Assembly (NCBI RefSeq): GCF_001552715.1
Contig: NZ_BCRS01000047.1
Location: 1-35,869 of the forward strand
Direction: 5' to 3'
Source of the DNA: Mycolicibacterium vaccae NBRC 14118 = CIP 105934
GTDB taxonomy: Bacteria; Actinomycetota; Actinomycetes; Mycobacteriales; Mycobacteriaceae
DNA: 35,869 nucleotides
Position 1 is the first letter of the stretch, and the number at the start of each line of letters is the position of its first letter. Below are positions 34,338 through 35,869 of this stretch, piece after piece. The notes beneath the pieces were generated by a model, which was given only the letters and a program-made list of their open reading frames with translations, had not been told where the DNA came from and searched no databases. Both the position numbers and the translations under genes were made by a program.

Positions 34338-35550
34338 CGATCCAGGCCAGCGTCGCCAGCGTGGCCGCGATGTAGACCAGGCCGGCCCACGCCAGGTACC
34401 ACGGCCGCGGGATCACCCAGATGCTGGGCTGGGCGAAGCTGAGCAGCCACGGCACGCCGATCAGCGTCAGCGCCAGCCAGCCCCAGCCGAGCACCCGCGC
34501 CCCGAGTTCCCGCCGCAGCGGCCCGTGCAGCAGCCAGATCATCAGCGGGATCAACCACACCCAGTGGTGGGTCCACGAGATCGGGGACAGCAGCAGACCG
34601 AACAGTTCGACGACGACGATCGCGCCCAGCCGGTCGTCGGCCCCGCCGATGGCCCGCCAGGCCAGCAGTGCCAGCACGGCGGTCACCGCGACGCCGGCCA
34701 GCACCGCCGGACCGTAGCCGGCGTCGTGGCCGAGGAGCCGGGAGATGCCGCCCCGCCAGGACTGGTTGAACGATGTGCCGATGGGCCCCACCCGGTCGGC
34801 GTCGCCGAGAAGTTCGGTGAAGTAGAACCGGGTCTGCTGGCCGACCAGCAGCGCCGACACGCCGACCGTCAGGAAGAACACGACCGCGGAGAACCCCACC
34901 GCGGCCCACCGCCTGGCACCGACGAAATACAGCCCCGCCACCGCGGGGGTCAGCTTGACGCCTGCGGCCAGCCCGACCAGCAGGCCCGACAGCCACCACT
35001 TCGAGGTGTAGACCGCATAGAGCACCATCAGCACGAGCAGCACGTTGACCTGCCCGTAGTCGAAGGTGCTGCGCAGCGGCTCGGTCCAGATGCCGACGGC
35101 CGTCCACAGCATCGCGACACGCCGGCCGCCCGGCGCGGACGACGGGGTCAGCAGCCGCTGGCTGAGCCGCACCACGCCGTAGAGCGCGGCGATGATGCCG
35201 ACCTGCCACACGAACGCCACCAGGCCGAACGGCAGCAGTTGCATCGGGTAGAACACCACCGCGGCGAACGGCGGATAGGTGAACGGCAGCGGGAAGTCCG
35301 GCGTCTGCTCGCCGTAGACGTAGCTGTACAGCGTGCCGGGGCCGTCGAGTTCGGCGGCCCCGCCGACGTAGACGTGCAGGTCGACGAAGTTCGCGCCGTT
35401 GGGCACCAGGTAGGTCCAGGCCAGCCGCAGCGCGACGCTCAGGACCAACAGGGCGGGCGCCGCCGCGCGCAGACGGGCGGTCATCCCGGTGGTGTGTTCG
35501 GTGGTGTCGATGCGCCCGACTCTAGCGAGCGGGTCACCGTCCGCCTTCAC
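34285..35550 (-). CDS. pimE: PimE, polyprenol-phosphate-mannose alpha-1,2-mannosyltransferase
   Basis: A polytopic GT-C (GT87) membrane enzyme that adds the fifth mannose to Ac1PIM4, using polyprenyl-phosphate-mannose on the outer leaflet, and so commits precursors to polar PIMs. The 421-residue protein has about ten hydrophobic helices and the catalytic loop FVDLHVY with Asp57, plus the family segments [38 protein letters not shown]-like AAGVKLTP and [12 protein letters not shown]. The start is a GTG at 35550, chosen because the conserved RIDTT lies about 13 residues in; the ATG at 35484 is a weaker alternative. The gene overlaps phhB at its 3' end and is divergent from the secreted Ala/Pro-rich gene. 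LpqW, which channels PIM flux, is also in this window. Confidence 0.94.
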   Translation of the reverse strand: MKADGDPLARVGRIDTTEHTTGMTARLRAAAPALLVLSVALRLAWTYLVPNGANFVDLHVYVGGAAELDGPGTLYSYVYGEQTPDFPLPFTYPPFAAVVFYPMQLLPFGLVAFVWQVGIIAALYGVVRLSQRLLTPSSAPGGRRVAMLWTAVGIWTEPLRSTFDYGQVNVLLVLMVLYAVYTSKWWLSGLLVGLAAGVKLTPAVAGLYFVGARRWAAVGFSAVVFFLTVGVSALLVGQQTRFYFTELLGDADRVGPIGTSFNQSWRGGISRLLGHDAGYGPAVLAGVAVTAVLALLAWRAIGGADDRLGAIVVVELFGLLLSPISWTHHWVWLIPLMIWLLHGPLRRELGARVLGWGWLALTLIGVPWLLSFAQPSIWVIPRPWYLAWAGLVYIAATLATLAWIASRGSRRYRGPSARPCP

Positions 35551-35580
35551 CTCCGTAACGGTTCCATAAATGCCACTCTT

Positions 35581-35603
35581 GTCACTTGAGTAACTCTAGT
35601 AAC
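35581..35603. promoter_or_regulatory. Three GTNAC direct repeats, pimE / Ala-Pro gene gap
   Basis: GTCAC (35581), GTAAC (35590) and GTAAC (35599) form three direct repeats of exactly 9-base period; a further GTAAC lies at 35555-35559. The half-site resembles that of the response regulator MtrA (direct GTNAC repeats), but the usual MtrA spacing is longer, so identity of the binding protein is unproven. It lies between two divergent genes and 80 bases upstream of the forward gene. Confidence 0.35.
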
Positions 35604-35682
35604 AGGCTAGCTTCGGGTGAAGGCGTGCCGTCTGTGTCATTCACGGCCCATCAGCGCCACCGACGGAAATGGGAGAACTTTC

Positions 35683-35869
35683 ATGCACCGCACCCGGAAA
35701 ATGTTCGCCACATCGATGATTGCCGCGGCGGGGGCGGTGTCTGCTGCCGTCGCGTTCAGCGCCAGTGCCGCCGCACAGCCGGCTCCCCTGCCCGCTCCCG
35801 CGCCCGCCCCGGCGCCGGCGCCTGAGGTCCCGGGAATGCAGTTCCTGCAGCAGCTCGCCGCCAACCCCG
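35683..35869 (+). CDS. Secreted Ala/Pro-rich protein, N-terminal part (Rv1157c/Rv1158c-like; runs off the window)
   Basis: From the ATG at 35683 the frame stays open to the window edge (62 residues plus one base). A signal peptide (RTRK, hydrophobic core, cleavage near SASAAA-QPAP) is followed by a run of alternating Pro and Ala and then EVPGMQFLQQLAANP. The Ala/Pro run, the signal peptide and the position next to pimE fit the Ala/Pro-rich secreted proteins Rv1157c/Rv1158c. GGGAGAA eight bases upstream is a good ribosome site. The function is unknown, and the rest of the protein is outside the window. Confidence 0.8.
   Translation, partial: MHRTRKMFATSMIAAAGAVSAAVAFSASAAAQPAPLPAPAPAPAPAPEVPGMQFLQQLAANP

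Overview
The window is high-GC actinobacterial DNA, and its gene content and order point to a fast-growing, environmental Mycobacterium (Mycolicibacterium). Read from right to left it follows, from memory, the Mycobacterium tuberculosis order Rv1158c to Rv1193: an Ala/Pro-rich secreted protein, pimE, phhB (Rv1159A), mutT2 (Rv1160), narGHJI (Rv1161-1164), typA (Rv1165), lpqW (Rv1166c), mshB (Rv1170), Rv1171, fbiC (Rv1173), fdxC (Rv1177), the Rv1178 aminotransferase, the Rv1186c PucR regulator, rocA/pruA (Rv1187), pruB (Rv1188) and fadD36 (Rv1193). The pks/mmpL block that M. tuberculosis has between Rv1178 and Rv1186c is absent. GTG starts, 4-base stop/start overlaps and apparently leaderless promoters are common.

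Left part (1-5100): a truncated ROK-type repressor stands divergent from an MFS exporter, with a candidate operator inside the exporter promoter. Then come a reverse operon fadD36 / VOC protein / M15 D,D-carboxypeptidase lipoprotein, and forward a NUDIX hydrolase and a small secreted protein. Proline block (5100-9362): pruA-pruB (proline to glutamate) is divergent from its likely PucR-type regulator, with two direct repeats between them. Cofactor and redox block (9393-17000): aminotransferase and fdxC (one operon), a YceI protein, an FAH-family hydrolase, fbiC (F420 deazaflavin synthesis), a small membrane protein and mshB (mycothiol).

Middle (17198-23528): a GjpA-like secreted protein with an acidic tail, lpqW, typA, and a forward set of a tiny Cys-rich basic protein, a membrane-anchored zinc-ribbon protein and a DUF488 protein. 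Right part (23542-35869): a five-gene respiratory nitrate operon narK-narG-narH-narJ-narI with every junction overlapping by 4 bases, a secreted PE-PPE-domain protein, mutT2, phhB, pimE and the start of an Ala/Pro-rich secreted protein. lpqW and pimE both act on the PIM/lipomannan pathway.

Most of the window is conserved core genome. The parts that look locally derived are: a dead, internally deleted copy of mutT2 beside narK, so that the PE-PPE gene lies between a broken and an intact mutT2; a tandem 28-bp repeat inserted in frame in the aminotransferase, which also lacks an ordinary start codon; a 60-bp inverted-repeat element upstream of fbiC's 3' end; and a near-symmetric palindromic promoter between mutT2 and phhB. 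I found no transposase, CRISPR array, tRNA or rRNA.
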